64,000 nt of DNA from Mesorhizobium ciceri WSM4083 (GTDB lineage: Bacteria; Pseudomonadota; Alphaproteobacteria; Rhizobiales; Rhizobiaceae). How positions within the stretch are numbered: the first letter of the stretch is position 1; every line of letters begins with the position of its first letter. The notes below the pieces were generated by a model, which saw nothing but the letters and a program-made list of their open reading frames with translations, was not told where the DNA came from and made no database searches. The stretch is taken from assembly GCF_000519305.1 (NCBI RefSeq), contig NZ_JAFG01000004.1, positions 186,001-250,000 on the forward strand. Direction: 5' to 3'. This document shows, piece by piece, positions 45,915 through 55,880 of this stretch. A program made the translations under genes and the position numbers.

Positions 45915-46406
45915 CTACCGCTCGATCTCGATCGGTGTGCCATCGGCCACCAGCGCCCAGATTTCGTCCATATCGGAGTCCGTAACCGCAATGCAGCCGT
46001 CGGTCCAGTCGACCAATTGAAGCAGCCAGCCCCACCAGCCATAACCATTCGGTTGACCATGGATCATGATCATGCCGCCCGCGTCGACATTGCGCGCCTT
46101 GGCGGCGGCCTCATCGTGGGCATTTGGGTACGAGATATGGATCGATTTGTGCGCGATGCTGTTCGGGTTGCGCCAGTCGAGGACATAGTTCCCCTCGGGC
46201 GTGCGTTGATCGCCCTCCTGGTGCTTGTGCCCGACAGGGTCGCCGCCAAGCGCGATGCCGTAGTTTCGCAGGACCTTGCCGTCGCCGATCAACTCCAACC
46301 GGCGTTCGGCCTTGTGGACACGCACCAGGTCCACCTTCTCGCCGGCAAAGGCCGGGAGTGCCGCGATCATCAATGCGCAAATGGTCCGGAAGATTGTCAG
46401 TCGCAT
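45915..46406 (-). CDS. L,D-transpeptidase (YkuD-type)
   Basis: 163 residues. A signal peptide (about 1-21, ending AFAGE) leads to a YkuD domain with GGMIMIHGQPN and the catalytic cysteine in WTDGCIAV. L,D-transpeptidases make 3-3 crosslinks or anchor proteins to peptidoglycan. The gene lies between the ctaE terminator and DUF983, on the same strand as the oxidase genes, 56 bases before DUF983. An insertion into the otherwise typical oxidase gene series is likely. Confidence 0.92.
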   Translation of the reverse strand: MRLTIFRTICALMIAALPAFAGEKVDLVRVHKAERRLELIGDGKVLRNYGIALGGDPVGHKHQEGDQRTPEGNYVLDWRNPNSIAHKSIHISYPNAHDEAAAKARNVDAGGMIMIHGQPNGYGWWGWLLQLVDWTDGCIAVTDSDMDEIWALVADGTPIEIER

Positions 46407-46443
46407 TGGCTATCGATCAGCGATCATTGCGCCAAAAAGAAGA

Positions 46444-46469
46444 AGGCGGCCACGTTGCCGCGGCCGCCT
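46444..46469 (-). terminator. Intrinsic terminator of the ctaE end of the oxidase genes
   Basis: On the minus strand an 8-base-pair stem (AGGCGGCC / GGCCGCCT) with a 10-base loop is followed by TCTTCTTTTTGG, the T-rich tract expected of a Rho-independent terminator. It falls 28 bases after the ctaE stop. Confidence 0.75.
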
Positions 46470-46496
46470 CCAGAAATGAAAATCCTCTTGGGCGGA

Positions 46497-47378
46497 TCAG
46501 TGGCCTTCGATCACAGCGCCGACCGATCCCCAGACGTAGATCGAGGCGAACAGGAACAGCCAGACCACGTCGACGAAGTGCCAGTACCAGGCGGCCGCCT
46601 CGAAGCCGAAATGCTGCTTGGGGGTGAAATCACCCTTCATCGCCCGGATCAGGCAGACCAACAGGAAGATGGTGCCGATGATGACGTGGAACCCGTGGAA
46701 GCCGGTCGCCATGAAGAAGGTGGCGCCATAGATCGAATCCTTGAAGCCGAACGGAGCATGCATGTACTCATAGGCCTGCACCATGGTGAACAGCATGCCG
46801 AGGCCGACGGTCAGCACCAGGCCGTTGATCAGCCCCTTGCGGTCGCCGTGAAGAAGCGAATGGTGCGCCCAGGTCACCGTGGTGCCCGACAACAGCAGGA
46901 TGACGGTGTTGTAGAGCGGGAGATGGAAGGGATCGAGAACCTCCATGCCCTTCGGCGGCCAGACGCCACCAGTAAATGTGGCGCGCGCGTAGTTCTGTGC
47001 CTCACCGGCAAAAAGACTGGCATCGAAATAGGCCCAGAACCAGGCAACGAAGAACATCACCTCCGAGGCGATGAACATGATCATGCCATAGCGCAGGTGC
47101 AGCGACACGACCCGCGTGTGATGACCCTCATGCGCTTCCTTGATCGTGTCCGACCACCAAGCGAACATGGTGTAGAGGACGATCACGAGCCCGATGAAGA
47201 ACAGCCACGGATTGGCGATGTTGAAGCCGAAGATCGGGAACGACCCGCCCTTCAGATATTCCATCAGGGCGACACCGCCAAAGGCCATGACGAGCGCCCC
47301 TACCGATCCCAGGAAAGGCCATGGGCTCGGGTCGACGAGATGATAGTCATGCTGTGGTTTTGCGTGCGCGTCTGCCAT
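46497..47378 (-). CDS. ctaE: Cytochrome c oxidase subunit III
   Basis: 293 residues with seven membrane helices. [13 protein letters not shown] at the start, the [14 protein letters not shown] loop, [10 protein letters not shown], and the C-terminal [22 protein letters not shown] are the subunit III pattern. It completes the three-subunit core of the aa3 oxidase. The start at 47378 follows the ctaG stop by 1 base on the same strand. The frame is open for 17 codons upstream but without similarity. Confidence 0.96.
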   Translation of the reverse strand: MADAHAKPQHDYHLVDPSPWPFLGSVGALVMAFGGVALMEYLKGGSFPIFGFNIANPWLFFIGLVIVLYTMFAWWSDTIKEAHEGHHTRVVSLHLRYGMIMFIASEVMFFVAWFWAYFDASLFAGEAQNYARATFTGGVWPPKGMEVLDPFHLPLYNTVILLLSGTTVTWAHHSLLHGDRKGLINGLVLTVGLGMLFTMVQAYEYMHAPFGFKDSIYGATFFMATGFHGFHVIIGTIFLLVCLIRAMKGDFTPKQHFGFEAAAWYWHFVDVVWLFLFASIYVWGSVGAVIEGH

Positions 47379-47379
47379 A

Positions 47380-48012
47380 TCAACCCCCGAGATTTGCTTC
47401 GGTATTCGAAATTGTCTTGCTGTTGTCATCGGCCGGCTCCGAGGAGGCGACCGGCTTGATCTTCTCGACCGGGAACATCGTGTAGGACAGCGTGATCGTC
47501 TTCACGTCCTTGAGTTCCGGCACATTGACGATGTCGGGGTCCACGTAGAACAGGACCGGCATGTCCAGCGTCTCGCCGGGCTTCAGCGTCGTGTCGGTGA
47601 AGCAGAAGCACTCGACCTTGTTGAAATAGGGTCCCGCCAGCTCAGGCTGCACGTTGAAGGTGGCGCGGCCGGTCACGGGACGATCGAACTTGTTGGTCGC
47701 CTGATAGTGCGCCTGCACGGTCTCGCCGATCTTCATCGTCATCGAGCGCTGGACCGGCTGAAACTCCCACGGCACGCCGGCGATGTTGGCATCGAAGCGG
47801 ACGGTAATCTCGCGGTCGAGCACGCGGCCGGCATATTGCTTCTCGGCACGTTGCGTCGTGCCGCCATAGCCGGTCGCCTGGCAAAACATCTTGTAGAGCG
47901 GCACCGCGGCATAGGCCATGCCGATCATGCCGGTGAAGAAGGCGAGGCAGATAGCCGCGACGATGACGTTGCTGTTCTTGCCCGCCGCTTTCCTGGATGT
48001 CTCGACGCTCAT
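47380..48012 (-). CDS. ctaG: Cytochrome c oxidase assembly protein CtaG (Cox11)
   Basis: 210 residues. One N-terminal membrane helix (about 18-38) anchors a periplasmic copper chaperone domain; the copper ligands are in the CFCF motif of [11 protein letters not shown]. Cox11 delivers Cu(B) to subunit [16 protein letters not shown] at 48012 overlaps the coxF-like stop by one base (TGATG), so the genes are coupled. Confidence 0.95.
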   Translation of the reverse strand: MSVETSRKAAGKNSNVIVAAICLAFFTGMIGMAYAAVPLYKMFCQATGYGGTTQRAEKQYAGRVLDREITVRFDANIAGVPWEFQPVQRSMTMKIGETVQAHYQATNKFDRPVTGRATFNVQPELAGPYFNKVECFCFTDTTLKPGETLDMPVLFYVDPDIVNVPELKDVKTITLSYTMFPVEKIKPVASSEPADDNSKTISNTEANLGG

Positions 48013-48176
48013 CACATCGTGCCCAGATTGTGACCGAACTTCACGATCGTCGCGATGTAGAAAATGACCACCAGCAGCGCCAGCGCCACGCCGATGGCGA
48101 TGGAACGGCTGCGCTGCGCCTTCTTCTGACGGTCGGTCAACGTGACGGTCTCGAGCTTTTCCTCGATCATGGTCAT
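48012..48176 (-). CDS. CoxF-like small membrane protein in the oxidase cluster
   Basis: 54 residues, too short for routine calling. Basic residues ([11 protein letters not shown]) precede one hydrophobic helix ([18 protein letters not shown]) and the tail KFGHNLGTM. The start overlaps the ctaB stop (ATGA) and the stop overlaps the ctaG start (TGATG), so it is translated within the operon. The position between ctaB and ctaG is that of coxF in rhizobia; the function is unknown, possibly oxidase assembly. Confidence 0.8.
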   Translation of the reverse strand: MTMIEEKLETVTLTDRQKKAQRSRSIAIGVALALLVVIFYIATIVKFGHNLGTM

Positions 48177-49117
48177 GCTCCACCCATGGCAAGCGCGCGT
48201 TCGACAACGCTGTCGGCCAGATAGGCAGCGAAGATGGCGAAGAGATAAAGCAGCGAATAGGCGAACAGGGCCTTGGCCGGTTTCATGACGCGGTCATCGT
48301 CGGCCATGCCAAGCACTTTCCACGCGTACCAGACAAAACCGACCCCGAGCAGCAAGGCGGCCACGCCATAGAACGGCGTGGTGTAGCCGAGCAGCCACGG
48401 CAGCACGCCGACCGGGGCAAGCACCAGCGCATAGGCGAAAATCTGGCGGCGCGTCGAAGCGTGGCCGGCGACGTTGGGCATCATCGGAATGCCGGCCTTG
48501 GCGTAGTCCTCGGACTTGAACAGCGCCAGCGCCCAGAAATGCGGCGGCGTCCACAGGAAGATGATCAGGAACAGGACAATGCTCTCGAGACTGACCGTCC
48601 CGGTCACCGCGGCCCAGCCGATTACAGGCGGAATGGCGCCGGCGGCCCCGCCGATGACGATGTTCTGCGGCGTCCAGCGCTTCAGCCACATCGTGTAGAC
48701 GACGGCGTAGAAAAAGATGGTGAAGGCCAGCAGCGTCGCCGCCAGCCAGTTGACCAGCACGCCCAGCGTCATCACCGACAGCACTGACAGCACCAGCCCG
48801 AAGGTCAGCGCTTCGTGCGGCCGGATGCGACCGGCCGGGACCGGGCGGCTGGCGGTCCTGGTCATCACGGCATCGATGTCGGCATCGTACCACATGTTGA
48901 GCGCGCCGGAGGCGCCAGCACCTATCGCAATAGCCAGGATGGCGATCACCGCCAGCAGAGGGTTGATAGTCACGGGTGCGGCGACCAGGCCGACAAAGGC
49001 GGTGAACACCACAAGCGACATGACGCGCGGCTTCAGCAGCGCGAAGAAATCGCCCGCCGTCGCTTCCGACATGCGAAAGCCCGCTTCGTCAATCAATGGG
49101 TCGTCGACAAGGGCCAT
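48173..49117 (-). CDS. ctaB: Protoheme IX farnesyltransferase (heme o synthase)
   Basis: 314 residues, UbiA-family prenyltransferase with about nine membrane helices. The first aspartate-rich motif is [19 protein letters not shown] and the second lies around [17 protein letters not shown]. It adds farnesyl to heme b, making heme o, the precursor of heme a for the adjacent oxidase. It overlaps the small CoxF-like gene by 4 bases and follows ctaD by 76 bases, with a terminator hairpin between. Confidence 0.96.
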   Translation of the reverse strand: MALVDDPLIDEAGFRMSEATAGDFFALLKPRVMSLVVFTAFVGLVAAPVTINPLLAVIAILAIAIGAGASGALNMWYDADIDAVMTRTASRPVPAGRIRPHEALTFGLVLSVLSVMTLGVLVNWLAATLLAFTIFFYAVVYTMWLKRWTPQNIVIGGAAGAIPPVIGWAAVTGTVSLESIVLFLIIFLWTPPHFWALALFKSEDYAKAGIPMMPNVAGHASTRRQIFAYALVLAPVGVLPWLLGYTTPFYGVAALLLGVGFVWYAWKVLGMADDDRVMKPAKALFAYSLLYLFAIFAAYLADSVVERALAMGGA

Positions 49118-49146
49118 GCGTACTTAAGTCCATCATCCGTTGGCCA

Positions 49147-49170
49147 AAACCGCCGGCGGACCGGCGGTTT
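49147..49170 (-). terminator. Hairpin between ctaD and ctaB
   Basis: A perfect 10-base-pair stem (AAACCGCCGG / CCGGCGGTTT) with a 4-base loop. On the minus strand GGTTTTGGCC follows, so partial termination after ctaD could reduce ctaB and the assembly genes relative to ctaC and ctaD. Confidence 0.7.
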
Positions 49171-49192
49171 CGTATTCGAGCGGGCAGCAGCC

Positions 49193-50860
<1,668 letters not shown>

Positions 50861-50883
50861 CTAAATCTTGCTAACCCGCGGCA

Positions 50884-51792
50884 TCAGTTGCCGGCGGCCG
50901 CTACCTTGTTCTGGCCGTCGACCTCGGCCATCAGCGTCTTGTTGGCGCCGGGCAGATCGGTCTTGGCTGCCGCCAGCCAGGTCTTGAACTGCGCATCGGA
51001 GACGACGCGAATGGCGATCGGCATGAAGGCATGGTCCTTGCCGCAAAGCTGCGAGCACTGGCCGTAAAAAATACCTTCCTTCTCCGCCTTGAACCAGGTC
51101 TCGTTGGTGCGGCCCGGAACGGCGTCGATCTTGATGCCGAACGACGGCATGGCAAAGGAGTGGATCACGTCGGTCGCGGTGACAAGCACCCGGGTCATGG
51201 TGTTGACCGGCACCACCAGCTCGTTGTCGACGGCCAGCAGGCGCGGATAGACCTTGCGGTCCTCCTTGCCGGCTGCGGCGCGTTCGGCGTCCTGGAGGAT
51301 CGCGGAGTTGAAAGAGAGCGTGTTGTCGGTCTGGTACTCGTAGTCCCAGTTCCACTGGTTGCCGGTCGCCTTGACGGTCAGCTTTGCTTCTTCCGGCGGT
51401 GTGTATTGCGCGGTCAGCAGCTGGAACGAGGGAATGGCGATGAGCAGCAGGATGACGACTGGCCCGATCGTCCAGATCAACTCGATCCACGTGTTGTGGC
51501 TGGTCTTGGACGGAACCGGGTTGGCGCTCGCGCGGAATCTGACGATGCAGTAGGCGAGCAGAAGCAGCACCAGGATGGTGATCGGGACGATGAACCACAT
51601 CGTGTAGTTTCCGAACCATTCGATCTGCCGCATCATGTCGGTCGCCGGCGCCTGGAAGGTTGTCTCCCAGTTCTTGGGCTGGTCGGCACGGGCGGACGCG
51701 CCGGCGAAAAACGTGACAGCGGCACAAGCACTTAGAAACTTGGCACTTGCTGGAACCTTGGCGTTTGCCAGGAAATTTCTCATCGCCCTCAT
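50884..51792 (-). CDS. ctaC: Cytochrome c oxidase subunit II
   Basis: About 302 residues. A signal peptide (ending ARADQ near residue 37) and two membrane helices precede a cupredoxin domain. The Cu(A) ligands are in YGQCSQLCGKDHAFMP with the upstream His in VIHSFAMPSFG. It receives electrons from cytochrome c. First gene of the oxidase series. Starts at 51792 (MRAMRNFLANA) or 51783 are both possible; the frame further upstream is not conserved-looking. Confidence 0.95.
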   Translation of the reverse strand: MRAMRNFLANAKVPASAKFLSACAAVTFFAGASARADQPKNWETTFQAPATDMMRQIEWFGNYTMWFIVPITILVLLLLAYCIVRFRASANPVPSKTSHNTWIELIWTIGPVVILLLIAIPSFQLLTAQYTPPEEAKLTVKATGNQWNWDYEYQTDNTLSFNSAILQDAERAAAGKEDRKVYPRLLAVDNELVVPVNTMTRVLVTATDVIHSFAMPSFGIKIDAVPGRTNETWFKAEKEGIFYGQCSQLCGKDHAFMPIAIRVVSDAQFKTWLAAAKTDLPGANKTLMAEVDGQNKVAAAGN

Positions 51793-52159
51793 CGTCTCCC
51801 AGTTCCTCGCTGCGGTACCCACGAGAATAACGAACAATGCCGGGACGGGAATCCCGACAGTTTCAAGCTGGTTCAAACCATACTCTTTTTCCCTCCGCAA
51901 GAAAGGAGCGGACGAAACCGTGCGGCATTTTTGCGCGCAAGCCCGGATGTGCCTTTGGAGGCAGCCGCGGCAGCTCCGAATCGCCTACATTGAGCCGACA
52001 GCGGCATTCCCGCGGGCCGCACGTGCCGAACGTCGCAATTCGGGCGAAATTGGCAGGGAAAAGCGCCGTATTGGCTTTTTCGGGGCAGACCTGGTGCGGT
52101 CTCGTCCTTTACTTGGCTTTGGCGCGGCTTAAAGTGCCGTGATTCGCAATGGAGCCGTC
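51793..52159. other. 367-base divergent intergenic region (ctaC / ialB promoters)
   Basis: It holds no supported gene. It must contain the promoter of the oxidase series on one side and that of the ialB-like gene on the other; I could not pick out convincing -35/-10 pairs or operator palindromes by eye. Confidence 0.45.
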
Positions 52160-52714
52160 ATGAATTACTGGCTTTCGAGAAACTCTCGGTTTTCGAGAAA
52201 CTGGGCGAAGGTCATCTTTTTCGCCGCCCTGTCTGGCATCGGCTTGTCCGCGATCGTGTCCGGCACGGCGAACGCCGCGCAACCGAGCGGTACCGTGCGC
52301 TCGACACATGGCGCATGGTCGATCATCTGCGACACGCCGGCCGGTGCCACCTCGGAACAATGCGTGATGATGCAGAACGTCGTCGCCGAGGACCGTCCGG
52401 AGATGGGGCTGTCGGTCGTGGTGCTGCGCACCGCCGACAACAAGGCGGAGATCCTGCGCGTGCTGGCGCCGCTCGGCGTGCTTTTGCCCAACGGGCTCGG
52501 CCTCAATGTCGACGGCAAGGACATCGGCCGCGCCTATTTCGTGCGCTGCTTCCAGGACGGCTGCTATGCCGAGGTTATCCTCGAAAAGCCGCTTCTCGAC
52601 ACGCTGAAGACCGGCACGTCGGCCACCTTCATCGTCTTCCAGACCCCGGAAGAAGGCATCGGCATCCCGGTCGACCTCAAGGGTTTTGCCGACGGCTTCG
52701 CCGCCCTCCCCTGA
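52160..52714 (+). CDS. Invasion-associated locus B (IalB) family exported protein
   Basis: 184 residues. A signal peptide (about 1-39, ending TANAAQ) is followed by the IalB pattern HGAWSIICDTP, then CVMMQNVV.ED, LGLNVDGKDIGRAYFVRCFQDGCYAEV and a GIPVDLKGF ending, with four cysteines forming probable disulfides. In Bartonella IalB contributes to red-cell invasion; in rhizobia such proteins are common and their role is unclear. The ATG at 52160 is preferred to 52139. Confidence 0.88.
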   Translation: MNYWLSRNSRFSRNWAKVIFFAALSGIGLSAIVSGTANAAQPSGTVRSTHGAWSIICDTPAGATSEQCVMMQNVVAEDRPEMGLSVVVLRTADNKAEILRVLAPLGVLLPNGLGLNVDGKDIGRAYFVRCFQDGCYAEVILEKPLLDTLKTGTSATFIVFQTPEEGIGIPVDLKGFADGFAALP

Positions 52715-52870
52715 AATCCTGCGACATCACCGGCTTCATCAACCAGAAGTGACGTCGGCGGGCTGCTGGCAAACCGCTTTTGTCTTCACAATGCAGCCGA
52801 GCGATTGTCTCGGCGCGCCTTCGCGCCTACATCGTGGCAAAGACCCATTCCTCCTGTGAACGGACGCGCC

Positions 52871-54283
52871 ATGAACAGCCTGATCGGCCAATTCGACATT
52901 TCAGACGATCGCATCAAGCAGATCGTCGCCGAGACCATCAACGGCGCCGACGACGGCGAGCTGTTCCTCGAATACAGCGAGAGCGAAGCGCTGATGTTCG
53001 ACAATGGCCGGCTGAAAACCGCCAACTTCAACACCGACCAAGGGTTTGGCCTGCGTGCGGTTGCCGGCGAAGCCAGCGGCTATGCGCATTCCAGCGACCT
53101 GTCCGAAGCTTCGCTGCTGCGCGCGGCCGACGCGGTGTCAACCGTCAAGGGCGGTTATTCCGGCACGCTTGCCGCGGCACCCGCACGCACCAACCGCCAT
53201 CTCTATGGCGAAGAGAACCCGATCCCCTCGCCTTCCTTCGAGGCCAAGGCAAAGCTCTTGCAGGAAATCGACGCCTGGCTGCGCGCCGAGGATCCGCGCG
53301 TGCGGCAGGTTTCGGCATCGCTCGCCGCCTCCTGGCAGCATGTCGAGATCGTGCGCGCAGACGGCCAGGTGGTGCGCGACATCCGCCCGCTGGTCCGCAT
53401 CAACGTCTCCGTCGTGGTCGGCAATGGCGACCGCCAGGAGAGCGGCTCCTACGGCATGGGTGGCCGCAAGGCGTTTGGCGAATTCCTGGTCGAGGACAGC
53501 TGGAAGCACGCCGCCAAGGAGGCGCTCAGGCAAGCCCTGGTCAATCTCGAGGCCATACCGGCGCCGGCCGGCACTTTCGACATCGTCTTGTCCAGCGGCT
53601 GGCCGGGCGTCATGCTGCACGAGGCCGTCGGCCATGGGCTGGAAGGCGATTTCAACCGCAAGAAGACCTCGGCCTTCGCCGGCCTGCTCGGCCAGCAGGT
53701 CGCCGCCAAGGGGGTCACCGTCGTCGACGACGGCACGATGCCCGAGCGGCGCGGCTCGCTGACAGTCGACGACGAAGGCACACCTTCGGCCCGCAATGTG
53801 CTGATCGAGGACGGCAAGCTGGTCGGCTACATGCAGGATCGCCAGAACGCCCGACTGATGGGCATGAAGGCGACCGGCAACGGCCGCCGCGAAGGCTACG
53901 CCCACCAGCCGATGCCGCGCATGACCAACACCTATATGACGGCGGGCGACATGGAGCCGGACGAAATCATCGCCTCGGTCAAGAACGGCATCTATGCCGT
54001 CTCCTTCGGCGGCGGCCAGGTCGACATCACATCGGGCAAATTCGTGTTCGGCTGCACCGAGGCCTACATGATCGAGAACGGCAAGGTGACGCAGCCGATC
54101 AAGGGCGCGATGCTGATCGGCAACGGTCCGGACGCCATGCACCGCGTCTCGATGATCGGCAACGACATGAAGCTCGACACCGGCATCGGCATGTGCGGCA
54201 AGGCCGGACAGGGCGTCCCGGTCGGTGTCGGCCAGCCGCATTTGAGAATGAACCAGATGACGGTGGGCGGCACGCGGGTTTAA
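52871..54283 (+). CDS. tldD: Metalloprotease TldD
   Basis: 470 residues. TldD works with TldE as a zinc peptidase that cleaves modified peptides and the CcdA antitoxin in E. coli. The metal motif HEAVGHGLEGDF and the C-terminal CGKAGQGVPVGVGQP are intact. MNSLIGQFDIS at 52871 is the usual start. Longer frames (52780, 52805) overlap without similarity. TldE is not in the window. Confidence 0.94.
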   Translation: MNSLIGQFDISDDRIKQIVAETINGADDGELFLEYSESEALMFDNGRLKTANFNTDQGFGLRAVAGEASGYAHSSDLSEASLLRAADAVSTVKGGYSGTLAAAPARTNRHLYGEENPIPSPSFEAKAKLLQEIDAWLRAEDPRVRQVSASLAASWQHVEIVRADGQVVRDIRPLVRINVSVVVGNGDRQESGSYGMGGRKAFGEFLVEDSWKHAAKEALRQALVNLEAIPAPAGTFDIVLSSGWPGVMLHEAVGHGLEGDFNRKKTSAFAGLLGQQVAAKGVTVVDDGTMPERRGSLTVDDEGTPSARNVLIEDGKLVGYMQDRQNARLMGMKATGNGRREGYAHQPMPRMTNTYMTAGDMEPDEIIASVKNGIYAVSFGGGQVDITSGKFVFGCTEAYMIENGKVTQPIKGAMLIGNGPDAMHRVSMIGNDMKLDTGIGMCGKAGQGVPVGVGQPHLRMNQMTVGGTRV

Positions 54284-54309
54284 GCGATCGGCCCCCTCTG
54301 GCTGGGCCG

Positions 54310-54594
54310 TTATGCCTTGCTGATAGACCGGCGCGAAGTCGTGTAGAGAACCAGGAAGCCGATGACGCCACCAATCGCATATTTGATCCAAGCACTCAGG
54401 TAGTCGACGGTCCCATCGTGGCCGGAGACATACAGCGCAGCTGCGACAAACGTCATGGCCGCGATGCCAAGTGCATAAGATGGCAATAGCCCGATTCGAG
54501 CGATCTTTCGCAAAATCCAGGCGACGAGCGCACCCGAGAGCGCCATCATGAGAGCTGCGCCCAAAATCTCGGCAACGAATCCTGATGAAATCAT
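54310..54594 (-). CDS. Small uncharacterised membrane protein
   Basis: 94 residues with about three hydrophobic helices (FVAEILGAALMMALSGALVAWIL; LLPSYALGIAAMTFVAAALYV; WIKYAIGGVIGFLVLY). I do not recognise the family. The start MISSGFVAEI at 54594 is preceded by a GGGGGA stretch on its strand. It is convergent with tldD, 26 bases apart, and abuts the decayed PIN gene. Confidence 0.6.
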   Translation of the reverse strand: MISSGFVAEILGAALMMALSGALVAWILRKIARIGLLPSYALGIAAMTFVAAALYVSGHDGTVDYLSAWIKYAIGGVIGFLVLYTTSRRSISKA

Positions 54595-54624
54595 TTTCAG
54601 TCCCCCCTTATTCCACAGTGCAAT

Positions 54625-55014
54625 GTGCCCGCTTTTAGCGACAAGCTCAACAGTGACGGCGCGGATCCTACAAGCCTCACAACCGTCGTCCTCAGAGCAT
54701 GGGACGCCTCCGGCCAACGGGTCTTCGTCGCCGTTGCGGTAATGCTCGAGGTCGAATGGGTACTGCGCAGCGCTTACGGTTATGCGGCGCCCGACATCGT
54801 GCATGCGCTGCGGACATTTGGCGGGCTCCCAACAGTAGAGGTCGAGGACAGCGCGGTGGTGTCGTCCGCACTCGACCTCGCGAAGAAGGGAATGGATCTC
54901 GCAGATGCTCTGCATCTGAGGAAATCAGCTCATTGCGTTGGCTTTGCAACCTTTGATCGTAATTTCCTCAAGGCTGCAAAGACGGCGGGATATGACAGCG
55001 TGCAGGAAGCATGA
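54625..55014 (+). pseudogene. PIN-domain (VapC-type) remnant lacking its N terminus
   Basis: From about residue 33 the frame reads like a VapC toxin (RVFVAVAVMLEVEWVLRSAYGY, then GMDLADALHLRKSAHCVGFATFDRNFLKAAK), which includes the later acidic residues of the PIN active site. The first conserved block (LDTN.L.R with the catalytic Asp) is absent. The only start is a GTG whose first 30 codons have no PIN similarity, and a shifted frame in the same DNA reads RIL-like, so a frameshift is likely. No antitoxin gene precedes it. I read it as a decayed toxin-antitoxin relic. Confidence 0.6.
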
Positions 55015-55203
55015 CAAAGGTCCGTCGCTGGCGCCCGAGTCAGACCGAATGCGCCGGCTGATGCTTGCGTTTTCCACCTTGAATCCTCGCCCCACCTTGA
55101 AGTGAACACAATCGGCATTAGGAAATTGTTAAGTGATTAACTTCCTGGGCTGCCGTTTCCGCACGAACGCAGTGCCGGCCCTCTGGTTGCGGTGGTGTTG
55201 GCA

Positions 55204-55863
55204 ATGCGGCATTCCCCCGGCGTCCTGACCTCCTCGTTCCTGGTTGGCTTCGTTGCGTTGATTGGCGCGACATTGCTGCAAGCCAGTCCAGCGGCGGCAC
55301 AGTCGACATTGTTCAAGTCCCGATCGACGCAATCCGCCGCAGTTGGTGGAAGCACCAGCGTCCCCTACGGTTGGGTGGATTTCTGCCATCGCCGGCCAAA
55401 GGAGTGCAAGGTGCCCGCTCTGCCGGCGGCGAATGTCAAGCTCACCGCGCAGAACCTGCGCATCCTCAAGCGAATAAATCAGAAGGCGAACAGCGCCATC
55501 AAACCCGTCAGCAATTTCGATCATTGGGGCACGATGGCGGACCACTGGGATTACCCCGTGGACGGCAAGGGCGACTGCAAAATCTACGCGCTCTACAAGC
55601 GCAAGCTTCTTCTGGCAGCGGGTTTCCCCCGGCAGGCGCTGCTGATGACCGTGGTGCGCGACCTGGACAATGAAGGTCACACCATTCTGACGGTGAAAAC
55701 CGACAAGGGCGATCTTGTCCTGGACAATCTGGTCAATGAGATCAGGCCCTGGAACGCGACGGGCTATTACTTCGTGAAACGCCAGTCGCAGCAGAACCCA
55801 AACACCTGGGTGTCGATCAACCAACGCGGCGGCACGTCGAAACGACTGTCGCCAAGTTCGTAG
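55204..55863 (+). CDS. Bacterial transglutaminase-like cysteine peptidase (BTLCP)
   Basis: 219 residues. A signal peptide (about 1-30, ending PAAAQ) and the triad of the family: Cys in GKGDCKIYALYKR, His in NEGHTILTV and Asp in LVLDNL. Relatives include LapG, which clips surface adhesins under c-di-GMP control, but the family is broad in rhizobia. No adhesin or LapD gene adjoins it. The ATG at 55204 is used; the GTG at 55192 is also possible. Confidence 0.88.
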   Translation: MRHSPGVLTSSFLVGFVALIGATLLQASPAAAQSTLFKSRSTQSAAVGGSTSVPYGWVDFCHRRPKECKVPALPAANVKLTAQNLRILKRINQKANSAIKPVSNFDHWGTMADHWDYPVDGKGDCKIYALYKRKLLLAAGFPRQALLMTVVRDLDNEGHTILTVKTDKGDLVLDNLVNEIRPWNATGYYFVKRQSQQNPNTWVSINQRGGTSKRLSPSS

Positions 55864-55880
55864 GAGCCGAAGCCTCCCGG

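Noticed and set aside
52780..54489. Plus-strand ORF of 569 residues
   Set aside because: Same-strand frame shadow of tldD; Arg/Ala-rich without motifs.
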